Assembly: GCA_022711755.1 (NCBI GenBank)
Contig: JAKLEA010000004.1
Coordinates: 300,304 to 364,303, forward strand
Origin: Planctomycetota bacterium
Lineage (GTDB): Bacteria; Planctomycetota; Brocadiia; SM23-32; JAKLEA01
Direction: 5' to 3'
Length of the DNA: 64,000 nucleotides
Part shown: piece after piece, positions 47,364-56,755 of the stretch
Layout of the letters: every line of letters begins with the position of its first letter
Numbering within the stretch: the stretch's first letter is position 1
Notes under the pieces: model-generated
Databases searched by the model: none
What the model saw: only the letters and a program-made list of their open reading frames with translations
Told to the model about the DNA's origin: nothing
Program-made: the position numbers and the translations under genes

Positions 47364-47759
47364 CTACTTCTTCTCCGTCGCTTCCTTGGCCTTCTCTTTC
47401 ACCTCGGTGGCGGTCTCGGACGCCTTCTCTTTCACCTCCGCCGCGGTTTCGGAGACGCGGTCCTTCAGCTCCTTCTGCTTCTCCGGCGTAAGGAGCAGCT
47501 TCCAAGCCAGGACGCAGCCGACAATGACGACGGCCAGCACTATGAGCTTGCCCAGCAGGCCGGAGCCTTTATGCGCCTGAGCCTGCTGCTCCATCGCCTC
47601 CTTGCGCTGGGCGTAGTCCTTGTACTTCTGCTGGCAGGCGTTCGAGCAGAAGGAGCCGTAAAAGCCGCTGACCGTGCATTCGTCGCACACGGGTTTGTGG
47701 CATTGAATGCAGCGCGTCATCGCCGGCTTGTTCGGATGGTTTATGCAGGTGTCCGCCAT
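47364..47759 (-). CDS. Small B-box-like zinc-finger membrane protein (copy 2) with amphipathic repeat tail
   Basis: The ATG has GGGAGG upstream. The 131-residue product has the same zinc site spacing as the copy at 45718 (C5, H8, C17, C20, C25, C28, C38, C42), then a helical linker, one membrane helix (residues about 70-90), and a tail with tandem repeats of K-E-K-A-S-E-T-A-T-E-V (about 11 residues), like the 11-mer repeats of LEA or apolipoprotein helices. It follows hslU by 54 bases. A role in bringing substrates to HslUV or in membrane stress is a guess. Confidence 0.82.
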   Translation of the reverse strand: MADTCINHPNKPAMTRCIQCHKPVCDECTVSGFYGSFCSNACQQKYKDYAQRKEAMEQQAQAHKGSGLLGKLIVLAVVIVGCVLAWKLLLTPEKQKELKDRVSETAAEVKEKASETATEVKEKAKEATEKK

Positions 47760-47813
47760 TTCTTCGTCCTCCCGTGATTATCATGCCGCCGGCCATGCCG
47801 CAAACAATCGGTT

Positions 47814-49142
47814 TTACAGTATGAACCGGCTGAGGTCCTCGTCCTTGACTATATCCCGCAGTTTCTCCTCGACGTACTGCGCCGTCACCGCGAAGGACGT
47901 CCCGGCCTTCTCCGGCGCCTCGAAGGAGACGTCCTCAAGCAGCTTCTCCATGAGCGTCTGCAGGCGGCGCGCGCCGATGTTCTCGGTGCTCTCGTTCACC
48001 CGGACGGACAGCTCCGCCAGCCTGTCAATCGCCGCAGGCTCGAACTGAATCTCAACGCCCTCGGTGGCAAGCAGAGCCTTGTACTGCACGGTCAGCGAGT
48101 TCTCCGGCTCAACGAGGATGCGCTTGAACTCCTCGACGCCAAGCTCGCGCAACTCCACGCGGATCGGAAATCGCCCCTGAAGCTCGGGGATCAGGTCCGA
48201 CGGCTTGGACATGTGGAACGCGCCGGCTGCGATGAACAGGATGTGATCCGTGCGGACCAGGCCGTGCCGGGTGGAGACGGTCGTTCCCTCGACGATGGGC
48301 AGCAGGTCCCTCTGCACGCCCTCGCGGGAAACGTCCGGGCCGTGCAGGGACTTCGCCCCGGCGATCTTGTCCACCTCGTCCAGGAAAACGATACCGGAGT
48401 CTTCTGTGCGCCTTATCGCCTCCTCGCTGACGCGGTCGCGGTCAATGTACTTCTCCGCCTCCTCCTGCTCAAGAACGCGGCGCGCCTCCCCGACGGTCAT
48501 CTTGCGGACGTGACGCCGGGGCGGGATCATCCGCTCCAGCATGTTCTGCATCTCCGGCGGGACGTCGTCCGTGCCGATCATCGCCCCCTGAACGACCATG
48601 GGCCGCTCCGTGACGACGATCTCCACAACGCGGTCCTCGAACTTGCCTTCCTTGAGCATCGCGCGCATCTTCTCGCGCGTGCGGGACTGCCCCTGCCCGG
48701 CCAGCGAGTCCGCGCCCGTCATGTCCGGCGGCGGGAGCAGGAGGTCAAGGATGCGCTCCTCGACGTCCTTTTCCACCTTGTCCTTGACGGCATCAAACTG
48801 CTCCGCTCGCACCATTGAGATCGCGATCTCGACAAGGTCGCGGATCATGGTTTCCACGTCCCGCCCGTGATAACCGACCTCGGTGTAGCGCGTGGCCTCG
48901 ACCTTGATAAACGGCGCGTTGACAAGCCCGGCCAGCCGCCGGGCGATCTCCGTCTTGCCGACGCCGGTCGGACCGCTCATGATTATGTTTTTCGGAAGGA
49001 CCTCCTGGCGGAGTTTCTCGTCCAGTTGCTGCCTTCGCCACCGGTTCCGCACGGCCAGAGCGACGGCCTTCTTGGCCTCGTGCTGGCCGACGATGAAGCG
49101 ATCAAGCTCCGCAAGCGTCTCCCGCGGGGTCAGCGTTTTCAA
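47814..49142 (-). CDS. hslU: HslU ATPase subunit of the HslUV protease
   Basis: The start is TTG 49142, overlapping the hslV stop (TTGA) with GAGGA 6 nt upstream. The 442-residue product starts [25 protein letters not shown] and has Walker A G-P-T-G-V-G-K-T (57-64), a long intermediate domain, Walker [10 protein letters not shown], and the standard end E-D-L-S-R-F-I-L, which inserts into HslV. It unfolds and threads proteins into HslV. Confidence 0.97.
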   Translation of the reverse strand: MKTLTPRETLAELDRFIVGQHEAKKAVALAVRNRWRRQQLDEKLRQEVLPKNIIMSGPTGVGKTEIARRLAGLVNAPFIKVEATRYTEVGYHGRDVETMIRDLVEIAISMVRAEQFDAVKDKVEKDVEERILDLLLPPPDMTGADSLAGQGQSRTREKMRAMLKEGKFEDRVVEIVVTERPMVVQGAMIGTDDVPPEMQNMLERMIPPRRHVRKMTVGEARRVLEQEEAEKYIDRDRVSEEAIRRTEDSGIVFLDEVDKIAGAKSLHGPDVSREGVQRDLLPIVEGTTVSTRHGLVRTDHILFIAAGAFHMSKPSDLIPELQGRFPIRVELRELGVEEFKRILVEPENSLTVQYKALLATEGVEIQFEPAAIDRLAELSVRVNESTENIGARRLQTLMEKLLEDVSFEAPEKAGTSFAVTAQYVEEKLRDIVKDEDLSRFIL

Positions 49143-49678
49143 GTCAGTTCCTCAACGATGATCCGGTCGTTTGTGTAGATGCACATCTCCGCCGCTATTT
49201 TCAGCGCGGTCTCGGTTATGTCCCTTGCGGAGAGGTCGGTTTTCTGCATCAGCGCCCGCGCCGCGGCCACTGCCAGCGGCCCGCCGCTGCCGACTCCGAT
49301 GATGCCGTCGTCAGGCTCGATCACGTCGCCGCTGCCGGAGATAAGCAGGGAATGCTCCTTGTCCACGACCACCAGCAGAGACTCAAGCCGCCTGAGCATG
49401 CGGTCAGTGCGCCATTCGCGGGCAAGCTCGTGCGCGCTGCGCAGCACGTTGCCCTGGTGGCGTTCCAGCTTTGAGGAGTATCGCTCCAGCAGCGCGAAGG
49501 AATCCGCCGAAGACCCTGAGAAGCCGGTTATCACGCGGTCATGGTGCAGCCTGCGGATTTTCTTCGCGCCGTGCTTGATGGCCACGTTGCCCAGCGTCAC
49601 CTGCCCGTCGCCGCCCAGGGCCACGGCGCTGCCACGGCGCACGGACAGGATGGTTGTGCCTCTGATTTTCTCTTCCAC
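49139..49678 (-). CDS. hslV: HslV peptidase subunit
   Basis: The start GTG 49678 has GGAGG 7 nt upstream. The 179-residue precursor has a seven-residue leader ending in Gly before Thr-Thr-I-L-S-V-R-R; the first Thr becomes the active-site nucleophile after processing. Also seen are [14 protein letters not shown]-like basic strand and G-I-G-S-G-G-like motif. It forms the twelve-subunit protease core with HslU. It is the first gene of the hslVU operon. Confidence 0.97.
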   Translation of the reverse strand: MEEKIRGTTILSVRRGSAVALGGDGQVTLGNVAIKHGAKKIRRLHHDRVITGFSGSSADSFALLERYSSKLERHQGNVLRSAHELAREWRTDRMLRRLESLLVVVDKEHSLLISGSGDVIEPDDGIIGVGSGGPLAVAAARALMQKTDLSARDITETALKIAAEMCIYTNDRIIVEELT

Positions 49679-49927
49679 GGGCAATCCTCCGGAACCCGCC
49701 CCCGCGCGCGATGAAAGCCGGAAATCGGCTCCCCGACGCGGTTCAGGCTCCGATGGGGTGAGTATACACGCTGAGGCCGGACGTGGCAACTGCGCGGCGC
49801 TGTGAACCGCGGTGCCGCGCCGACACGGCGCGCCGCGTCAACGCTATTGAATGCCATCGCGCTTTTTGATATATACCCGCTCCCGTACCCTGGCATTCCC
49901 AGACTGCGATTCCTGAGAGACCAAACC

Positions 49928-50710
49928 GTGGAAGAACTGCATCCCATCCCGAACATTGAAGCCCGATTTCCCGACCTTGCCGGCAAGACGGCAATCGTCA
50001 CCGGCGCAAGCCGCAACATCGGCGCCGGCATCTGCATATTCCTCGCCCGGCAGGGCATGAACGTCGTAGCTGCGGCCCGAACACTGGAGGGCATCCAGGC
50101 GACGGCGGAGAAGGCCAACGCCTCCGGCGGCAGGTGCATATGGGTCCAGGCCGACGTCTCAACCGCCGAGGACGCGAAAAAGGTTTTCGACGCAGCGATG
50201 GCCGAATACGGAACGGTTGACCTCATGGTCAACAACGCCGCACACCTGAATTCCCGCGCCATCCATGCCCTTGACGAGGACATGTATCAGAAGTCATTCG
50301 AGAAGAACGTGCGCATGGTCTACAACATGAGCCGCCTGGTGATCACGCGCATGATGGAGGGCAAGCGGGGTTGCATTATCAACATATCGTCCGTCGGCGG
50401 GTTGCGGGCGCATCGCGGCGTGTGCGGTTATGACGCCTCGAAGGGGGCGATTGACGCGATGACGCGCTCAATGGCCGTTGACCTTGCGCCGCACGGCATC
50501 CGCGTCAACGGCGTCGCGCCGGGGCTGACCCGCGGCACAACTTACATTAAGGTTGACGGCATCCCGCTGGGCCGCGCCGGTCAGGCGCATGAAATGGCCG
50601 CCGCCGTGGCCTTCCTGGCCTCAAACGCAGCGGCATACATAACCGGGCAGACAATCTATGTTGACGGCGGGTTGACCTGCCAGCTCACCCCGCCGGGGAT
50701 ATTCATCTGA
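49928..50710 (+). CDS. Short-chain dehydrogenase/reductase
   Basis: I choose GTG 49928 because the upstream region of the longer frame looks non-conserved; the ribosome site is only fair. The 260-residue product has the NAD(P) loop T-G-A-S-R-N-I-G-A-G at 25-34, N-N-A-A at 102-105, catalytic Ser near 154, Tyr168 and Lys172 in Y-D-A-S-K-G-A, and the C-terminal G-Q-T-I-Y-V-D-G-G. It is an oxidoreductase of the classical SDR type; the substrate is unknown. It is divergent from hslVU. Confidence 0.88.
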   Translation: MEELHPIPNIEARFPDLAGKTAIVTGASRNIGAGICIFLARQGMNVVAAARTLEGIQATAEKANASGGRCIWVQADVSTAEDAKKVFDAAMAEYGTVDLMVNNAAHLNSRAIHALDEDMYQKSFEKNVRMVYNMSRLVITRMMEGKRGCIINISSVGGLRAHRGVCGYDASKGAIDAMTRSMAVDLAPHGIRVNGVAPGLTRGTTYIKVDGIPLGRAGQAHEMAAAVAFLASNAAAYITGQTIYVDGGLTCQLTPPGIFI

Positions 50711-50868
50711 TCGGATATCCTCAGCGATCCAAAGGCAATATTACGATTCTGTAATCGGACATTAACTTTGAATTAACGTCCGCATGCCTATCATTCCCGC
50801 GCATTCAACACCGACAGTCCAGACAGTTCACAGGACTGCGCGCTGCAACTGAAGCTGCGGATTCGGGC

Positions 50869-52509
50869 ATGAAGAAAACACATCTTGCGCTGATCGGGCT
50901 GTTCCTGCTTGCCTACATCGTTCCGCTTGGCTCGCGGCCGCTCTTCGCGCCTGATGAGACGCGATACGCCGAAGTTCCGCGCGAGATGATTGTTTCGGGC
51001 GACTGGATCGTCCCGCGACTGAACGGCCTGCGCTATTTTGAAAAGCCGCCCCTGGGTTACTGGCTTGTAGCCGCGACGATGGAGGTCTTCGGACAGAACT
51101 CCTTCTCGACGCGCCTGCCCTCGGCCCTGGCCACGGGGTTCTCGGCGCTTATGCTGTTCTTTTTCATGCGCCGGTTTGGCGGCAGCGCCCATGTCGCAAT
51201 CGCAACGTCCGCAATATATCTGACCTTTGCGCTGGTCTTCGGGCTGGGGATATACGCGGTTCTCGACGCTGATGTTAACCTGTTCCTGACGGGAACGCTT
51301 GTCGCGTTCTACTTCGCGTGGCGGGAAAAGGTTCGCGCAAGGCGATGGGGCTTCCTGGCGTTATCGGGGATATGCTGCGGCCTGGCTTTCCTGACGAAGG
51401 GCTTTCTTGCGCTCGTCGTGCCCGTCATCGTCTGCGCGCCGTTCTGCCTCTGGGAGAAGCGATGGAAGGACGGGCTGAAAATGTGCTGGCTTCCAGCCGT
51501 TGTCGCCCTACTTGTGGCGATTCCCTGGAGCATTGTGATACACCAGCGGGAACCGGACTTCTGGCGATTCTTCTTCTGGAACGAGCACGTGAGGCGTTTC
51601 ACGGCGGGGAACGCACAACACAGGGAACCGTTCTTCTTCTATGCCGCGATATTGCCGGCGCTGATTCTGCCGTGGACCTTTCTGATCCCGGCCGCGATCC
51701 CCGGAATCATTCGATTGAAGCTCTCCGCCGACCCCATCCTGCGCTTCGCCGCATGCTGGTTCTTATGCCCGCTTCTCTTTTACTCCGTCTGCCGGGGCAA
51801 GCTGGCAACTTACATCCTCCCGTGTCTACCGCCGCTTGCAATCCTGTTTGCGTCATGGCTTCATGATTCTCTCTCCGACGGAGAAAGCAAGGCGTTCCGG
51901 ATCGGCGTTCTGAGTTTGATCGGAGCGCTCATCGCCGGCGCGGTCGCTTTTATCGTGTTTGAGTCAGTCAGCTTCCGGGGTTTCCGCCTCTACTCCCGCT
52001 TCCATCAAGACGCTTTGGCCGTCGCGGGGATCGCCTGCTACGCCGGCGTCCTTGCGCTGTCACTCAGGCAGGCGGACGCGACGCGGAAGATTCTTCTCTT
52101 CGGCGCGTCAACAGCGCCTGTGTTGTTACTCGGCCAGTTCCTGATGCCGGATATCGCCATTGACGAGCGCGCGCCGATAGTGTTGATGCAACGTAACGTG
52201 GACAGAGTCACGCCGGACGCCATGCTCATATCAGACGGCGCGGAGGTTCGGGACGTGTGTTGGTTCTTCCGCCGAACCGACGTCTATGTCGTCGAAAGCA
52301 TCGGCGAACTCGGTTACGGTTTCAGCTATCCGGGGACGCAGGAAAGACTGCTGCTTCTGGACAGGTTCCGCGAAATTATCATCAAGAATCATGGAAGCGG
52401 CAGGATTTTCCTGTTCGCCCGTTCGAGAAGGTTCAAGACGTGGACCGAGGGACTTCCGGCGCCCATCTTCATCGAAGACAACGGTTCCCATGTATTCGCG
52501 CAATATTGA
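50869..52509 (+). CDS. ArnT-like glycosyltransferase (GT39/GT83-type membrane protein)
   Basis: The 546-residue product has many membrane helices. The first large periplasmic loop contains F-A-P-D-E-T-R-Y-A-E-V-P-R-E-M, the acidic motif that binds the metal and undecaprenyl-phosphate sugar in ArnT-type enzymes, followed by G-D-W-I-V-P-R-L-N-G and Y-F-E-K-P-P-L-G-Y-W. The C-terminal part is a soluble domain. It would move a sugar from a polyprenyl-phosphate carrier to lipid A or another surface lipid. No arn operon is present; the sugar is not certain. Confidence 0.9.
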   Translation: MKKTHLALIGLFLLAYIVPLGSRPLFAPDETRYAEVPREMIVSGDWIVPRLNGLRYFEKPPLGYWLVAATMEVFGQNSFSTRLPSALATGFSALMLFFFMRRFGGSAHVAIATSAIYLTFALVFGLGIYAVLDADVNLFLTGTLVAFYFAWREKVRARRWGFLALSGICCGLAFLTKGFLALVVPVIVCAPFCLWEKRWKDGLKMCWLPAVVALLVAIPWSIVIHQREPDFWRFFFWNEHVRRFTAGNAQHREPFFFYAAILPALILPWTFLIPAAIPGIIRLKLSADPILRFAACWFLCPLLFYSVCRGKLATYILPCLPPLAILFASWLHDSLSDGESKAFRIGVLSLIGALIAGAVAFIVFESVSFRGFRLYSRFHQDALAVAGIACYAGVLALSLRQADATRKILLFGASTAPVLLLGQFLMPDIAIDERAPIVLMQRNVDRVTPDAMLISDGAEVRDVCWFFRRTDVYVVESIGELGYGFSYPGTQERLLLLDRFREIIIKNHGSGRIFLFARSRRFKTWTEGLPAPIFIEDNGSHVFAQY

Positions 52510-52817
52510 CTCGGATTTTTTCCAATACGATGTATTATTACGATAAAGACCTGTTTCCTATTAATGTTCTTGACCGTCCGGAAATTCCACAGACGGTATC
52601 GTCGTGTTTTCCATCATCGCCTGGTCTCGTAAATATCGGCCGTGATCAGAGCCTTGATTGGAAGGTTGTTGCATGGCCTGATTTGACAATGACTTATGCC
52701 ATGAAATAACCGGCCTGCATAATCTGGCATTACGTTTGCATCCATGAAACTGTAATTGGCCGTCCGAATGTCGGCGGTCTGGGATGGAGAAACGGGTTGC
52801 AAATGAGGTGCAGAGAA
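52510..52817. other. Intergenic region of 308 bases, no feature recognised
   Basis: I see no gene or clear hairpin. A TTGACA at 52683 has no good -10 at the right distance. Confidence 0.5.
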
Positions 52818-54116
52818 ATGAACGCTAAAGACGGACTGATAACAACAATCGCCGTAGCATGGTTCATCCTTCTGACCGGAACCGCGATGGCGCAGGACGT
52901 TGAGCCGGGGAAGGTTCCGGAGGCTGTCCGCGCCCAGGCGCTGGCAGAGATTCAGAAGCTCCGTGAGATACGCGTCATGGTCGCCGAGTTTGAAGGGGCG
53001 GTTGAGGACGGCGATCAGGAATCGGCAGCCCGCATCCGCGCATCAATCGCTGAAAAATGGGAAGGTCTTTCCCCGCGCACCAGGTCCGCAATAGAGGCGC
53101 GGCATCCCGGATCGTCCGAGCGGATGACCGCGCTTCTTCAGAAGAGCAAAATGCTCGCAGGAAACGCCACAATAAAGAACGGCGATGGAACACGAACTTA
53201 CGGCATCGAGGGAAGCGCGACGCGGGAAGGCGGCGGCGTCACTCGAGAATTGAAGGCGGCAAACGAGGAAGGCGAGACCGTCAGATCGCGAAAGGGAAGC
53301 ATAACGCGCGGAGACGACAAGGCGCATCACGAACATGTCGTGATCGGCAAGGACGGCGATACAATTCGCAGCGTCGTCAGCGACGCGGAAAAGACCGGCG
53401 AGAACACCCGCGAGCGCGAAACGGCCATTCAGACACGAGACGGGGAGACGATCAAGGTTGACACAACAAAAACGCGAGACGGCGACACGGTCGAGATTGA
53501 CAAGGACATAACCGGCAAAAACGGAGAGACTTACGCCTATGAGGGGACGCGGACGAAGGACGGCGAAACCGTCAAGGGCGAGGGGGAACTTCGCAATGCT
53601 GAGGGGGAGATAATAGGGACCCGCGAAGGATCAACGACGCGGAGCGGCGGGACGACGACGCACGAGCACGAAATCAGGAACGGCAACGGCGAGACCGTCC
53701 GGATGCGCGAAGGGAAGACCGAGCGCAGCGAAGGCCGCGTTGATCACGAACACGAAATCGCCAACGGCAAAGGCGAGACTATCAGGACGCGCGAGGGCGG
53801 CACGGTCCGCGAAGGCAACGCCGTGACGCATACGGACATTACGACCGGTCGCAACGGCGGAACGCGCGAGCGCTCCGGAACGGCAGTCCGAGATGGTAAT
53901 GCGATCACGGGAACCGGAACTGCAACATTCAAAAGGGGCGAGCGTCCGCAGAGGAATTATCGGGACGATTATGACATCTTCGGAAGTTCAATCCCCGCAA
54001 TGAAACCGGTTCCGCAGAATCGGCCGACACTCGGGGAGAGGGCGGGCCAGGGCAGGCGCGCACCGCAGCGTCAGACAGCTCCGACAGGACGACAGGGGGG
54101 GAGGGGAAGAAAATAG
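52818..54116 (+). CDS. Secreted repeat-rich hydrophilic protein
   Basis: The start ATG 52818 has GAGGTG 8 nt upstream. The 432-residue product has a signal peptide (I-A-V-A-W-F-I-L-L-T-G-T-A-M-A). A helical part (residues about 30-110) is followed by imperfect repeats of about 27 residues built on G-E-T-V-R-x-R-E-G-x-T-x-R-x-G-x-x-x-H-E-H-E-I, running to about residue 370. The charged, Gly-rich and Thr-rich units suggest a beta-roll or an unstructured surface or matrix layer. A Pro/Gln/Arg-rich tail follows. No family is recognised. Confidence 0.75.
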   Translation: MNAKDGLITTIAVAWFILLTGTAMAQDVEPGKVPEAVRAQALAEIQKLREIRVMVAEFEGAVEDGDQESAARIRASIAEKWEGLSPRTRSAIEARHPGSSERMTALLQKSKMLAGNATIKNGDGTRTYGIEGSATREGGGVTRELKAANEEGETVRSRKGSITRGDDKAHHEHVVIGKDGDTIRSVVSDAEKTGENTRERETAIQTRDGETIKVDTTKTRDGDTVEIDKDITGKNGETYAYEGTRTKDGETVKGEGELRNAEGEIIGTREGSTTRSGGTTTHEHEIRNGNGETVRMREGKTERSEGRVDHEHEIANGKGETIRTREGGTVREGNAVTHTDITTGRNGGTRERSGTAVRDGNAITGTGTATFKRGERPQRNYRDDYDIFGSSIPAMKPVPQNRPTLGERAGQGRRAPQRQTAPTGRQGGRGRK

Positions 54117-54122
54117 GCGGTT

Positions 54123-55340
54123 CTACGGCGTCCACCTCTTCAGGAACTCCGTTGAGCTTTCCAACGTCTTCATTATGACTACGCTCTTGACCGGGTTGCG
54201 GTTCTCGTCCAGCGTTATCACGCCGCTGACGACCTTGAGGTCCTTGATCGTGTTGATAGCGTTCTTGATGGCCGTCGGGTCGTTGCTTCCCGCGCGCTCG
54301 CAGGCGTCCGCAACGGCCAGCACGGCGTCATAGCCCAGCGCGGCCAACGCTCCGGGCGCGCGTTGATAGGCCTCCTTATACTTCTTCACGAAATCCTGGA
54401 CCATCGGGTCGGGGTCGTCCGGGCTGAAGTGGGTCGTGAAGTAGCATCCCCGCGCAGCCTTGCCCGCAAGCTCAAATATCTTGTCGTTGTCCCACCCGTC
54501 GCAGCCTATGAACGGGCATTCCAAACCCTTGCCCCGCGCCTGGCTCAGGATGATGCCGACCTGATTATAATATGCTGGAAGGAACACGCAGTCCGGCGCG
54601 CTGCGCTTGACGTTCGCCAGCACGCCGCCGAAATCCTTGTCCCCGGTTACAAACGACTCCTCGGAAACGACCTTCCCGCCCATCTGCTCGAAGACCTGCT
54701 TGAACACGTCGCGCAGGCCCTTGCTGTAATCCTGCTCGGCGTCAAACATGATCGCCGCCTTGCGCGAGCCAAGGTCCTGATACGCGAAGATCGCCGCAGC
54801 CTTGCCCTGATACTCGTCAATGAAGCAGACGCGGGAGACGTAATCGAGCTGCGTCCTGTTACCCTTCTGATCAACCGGCGTCGTGACCTTTGAGTTTGTC
54901 GAGGCGGAGGACATCATGGGGATTCGCGCAGCCTGCGCGTGTCCCGCTGCGGCCATGGTGCATGTGCTGGCGACGGAGCCGATGATGACGTTGACGCGGT
55001 CAATGTCAATGAGCTTGCGCACGGCGTTGACCGTGCCGATTGCCTCGCTCTTGTCGTCCGCGATCTTCAGATCGAAGAGAACCTTGCCCCGCGCGTTGAC
55101 GTCCTTGATGGCGAGCTTGATGCCGTTGGTGGTTTCTTCGCCGTATTGGGCGATATTGCCGGTCATCGGCTGGGCCGCGCCGAGTTTGACCTTGATCGCG
55201 GCAACATGCGTTGCGTCCTGCTTAGCGGCGCCCGACGTTGCTTCCGCAGGCATTGGGGCGGGGGGGGATTTCTTGCATCCGTCGAGGGCGAGAGGGGCCA
55301 GGACCGCGAGCGAGAGGACGAACCGGGAAACGAATCTCAT
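54123..55340 (-). CDS. Branched-chain-amino-acid-type ABC substrate-binding lipoprotein (LivK-like)
   Basis: The start ATG 55340 has GGAGG 8 nt upstream and yields a lipoprotein signal with lipobox A-L-D-G-C. The 405-residue product has the type I periplasmic-binding fold: I-K-V-K-L-G-A-A-Q-P-M-T-G-N-I-A-Q-Y-G, G-I-K-L-A-I-K-D-V-N-A-R-G, I-I-G-S-V-A-S-T-C-T, Y-S-K-G-L-R, and G-Y-D-A-V-L-A-V-A-D-A. It would bind amino acids or small acyl compounds for uptake. The permease and ATPase genes are not next to it, so it is an orphan. Confidence 0.92.
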   Translation of the reverse strand: MRFVSRFVLSLAVLAPLALDGCKKSPPAPMPAEATSGAAKQDATHVAAIKVKLGAAQPMTGNIAQYGEETTNGIKLAIKDVNARGKVLFDLKIADDKSEAIGTVNAVRKLIDIDRVNVIIGSVASTCTMAAAGHAQAARIPMMSSASTNSKVTTPVDQKGNRTQLDYVSRVCFIDEYQGKAAAIFAYQDLGSRKAAIMFDAEQDYSKGLRDVFKQVFEQMGGKVVSEESFVTGDKDFGGVLANVKRSAPDCVFLPAYYNQVGIILSQARGKGLECPFIGCDGWDNDKIFELAGKAARGCYFTTHFSPDDPDPMVQDFVKKYKEAYQRAPGALAALGYDAVLAVADACERAGSNDPTAIKNAINTIKDLKVVSGVITLDENRNPVKSVVIMKTLESSTEFLKRWTP

Positions 55341-55738
55341 TGGAATTGCCTCCAAAATGACGCGGGGGCGTCAGCCCCGCGCGATTTGCGATCACGTACA
55401 ACCGGCGTTCGCGCCTGAACAGAAGGATATCGCTTTCGCGCGAGCAATGCCAGAGGCGCCCCATACTGAGTGTCACAGGGAGTTGCGCACGCGTCGCACC
55501 GTCATCCTCCCATCATCTACCGTAAGGCATTATTCCCTCTCCCGCCGGGAGAGGGTGGCGTTGCGCAGCAACGACGGGTGAGGGGGGAAACGACGAAATA
55601 ACCTGCTCATGTGCTTCGGGCATCCTTTCGACTCCCCTCATCCGTCGCGTCCTTGGGACGCGCCACCTTCTCCCCAAGGAGAAGGATGACGCATCTCCGC
55701 GTCCGCCGAAACATGCTGATTCTTCGCGCGATTGGGTG
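55341..55738. other. Intergenic region with composite REP-like repeat
   Basis: The 398-base gap between two minus-strand genes has no gene. Most of its right part is the repeat at 55534-55685. Confidence 0.7.
55534..55685 (+). repeat. Composite REP-like repeat, copy 1
   Basis: The parts in order are CCCTCTCCC with hairpin, ACGGGTGAGGGG, a linker of about 45 bases, CCCCTCATCC, a second hairpin, CACCTTCTCCCC and GGAGAAGG. The same order, on the other strand, occurs at 60435-60545. Such two-hairpin units resemble bacterial interspersed mosaic elements. Confidence 0.75.
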
Positions 55739-56518
55739 CTATCCGCCGAACGTCAGCCTACCAAAGCATTCCGGACGGTGGTAATCCGGCTTCGGAGCGG
55801 CGACGGGCGACCACGTGCCGTATTGCGGATCCGTCACCCCGCCACAGCGGTAGAAATTCGCCAGCCATCCAATGTAGGGCTGGTTCTTGGCGCCGCCGCA
55901 GGCGACGCGTGAACCGGCCGAATCATTCCGGCATGGTTCCGCGTGTGCAAAGCCTGAGACCTTCGGTCTTTCGGCTTCGCACACCCTACCCGGAATTGTC
56001 GCTTCCCGCCCGGCCAGCGCCGAGACGACCGCCAGCGGCAGCCTGCATTCGACCACCCACCCGTCGTCGTTCGGGGATTCCTCCCTGGTCGGACCGGGGA
56101 CGGAATGCGCAACCTCGATGCGCCGGATGAGTTCGACGGGGGCTTTCTTGCTTTTCCAGCGATCCGGACCCCAGCCGAGCAGTACCGTCCCGCAGCAGTT
56201 GATCTCAAGGTTGAAGTAATCCGGCCCGTCGTCCGGGAACGGCGTGGCGAAGAACTCGACGCAGGAGTCGTTGCAAACGTCCGAGTTGGGCGCGGTGCGG
56301 CTGGCTGAGATGTGCCTGTCCGCGCATTCGAATCGGGCGTAGACGGCCTCCGCGTCCCAGAGCAGGCGGACGAACGTTTTCTGTTTTTCGCCGGATTCGT
56401 GCCAGGGGAAGTTGGCAATCTCCAGGACGGCAACGTCCTTCCATGCCGGATCGTCCTTCAGGGCTTTCAGGCGCGGCGCTTTGTCCGCGCGCGCCACGAC
56501 GTATTGCGGTTTCTCCAT
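55739..56518 (-). CDS. CBM9-like carbohydrate-binding-type protein
   Basis: The start ATG 56518 has GGGAGA upstream. The 259-residue product has the CBM9-like pattern: D-P-A-W-K-D, L-L-W-D-A-E-A-V-Y-A-R-F-E-C-A-D, C-V-E-F-F-A-T-P, Y-F-N-L-E-I-N-C-C-G, and a late W-L-A-N-F-Y-R-C-G-G with Y-G-T-W-S-P-V. No signal peptide is seen, so it may be intracellular or lack its leader. Residues about 177-193 are encoded by the 51-nt hairpin element at 55939-55989 and look unlike the rest of the fold, so an insertion has lengthened the protein without breaking the frame. Confidence 0.83.
   Translation of the reverse strand: MEKPQYVVARADKAPRLKALKDDPAWKDVAVLEIANFPWHESGEKQKTFVRLLWDAEAVYARFECADRHISASRTAPNSDVCNDSCVEFFATPFPDDGPDYFNLEINCCGTVLLGWGPDRWKSKKAPVELIRRIEVAHSVPGPTREESPNDDGWVVECRLPLAVVSALAGREATIPGRVCEAERPKVSGFAHAEPCRNDSAGSRVACGGAKNQPYIGWLANFYRCGGVTDPQYGTWSPVAAPKPDYHRPECFGRLTFGG
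55939..55989 (+). repeat. 51-nt hairpin repeat element, copy A (inside the CBM9-like gene)
   Basis: The arms are GTGTGCAAAGCC and GGCTTCGCACAC (one mismatch), with an inner AGACC/GGTCT stem and a TTC loop; the ends are CCGCG and CCCTAC. It differs from copy B by two bases in 51. Its length is a multiple of three, so the host frame stays open. The bases ATTGTCGCT shortly after it also match copy B. Confidence 0.92.
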
Positions 56519-56755
56519 GACGGTCATTCTCCCATTGCGGACGGCGCCCCGCCGACCGCGCGGGTGAAATGATACGATGAAGCGGCTTCCGGCGGAATGA
56601 TTATCTCTAGGCTGTCGGTTGGGCGCGCGACGCCCGGCGCTCCTGCGGCATGCCCCTAAGGAAAATGGCGATTGACTGAAACGGCAGGGCGGCATAGAAT
56701 GTCCGCGTTGCGACGGGAATGGCACCCGCAGTCGCCTAAATGGAGGCAGTTGACG

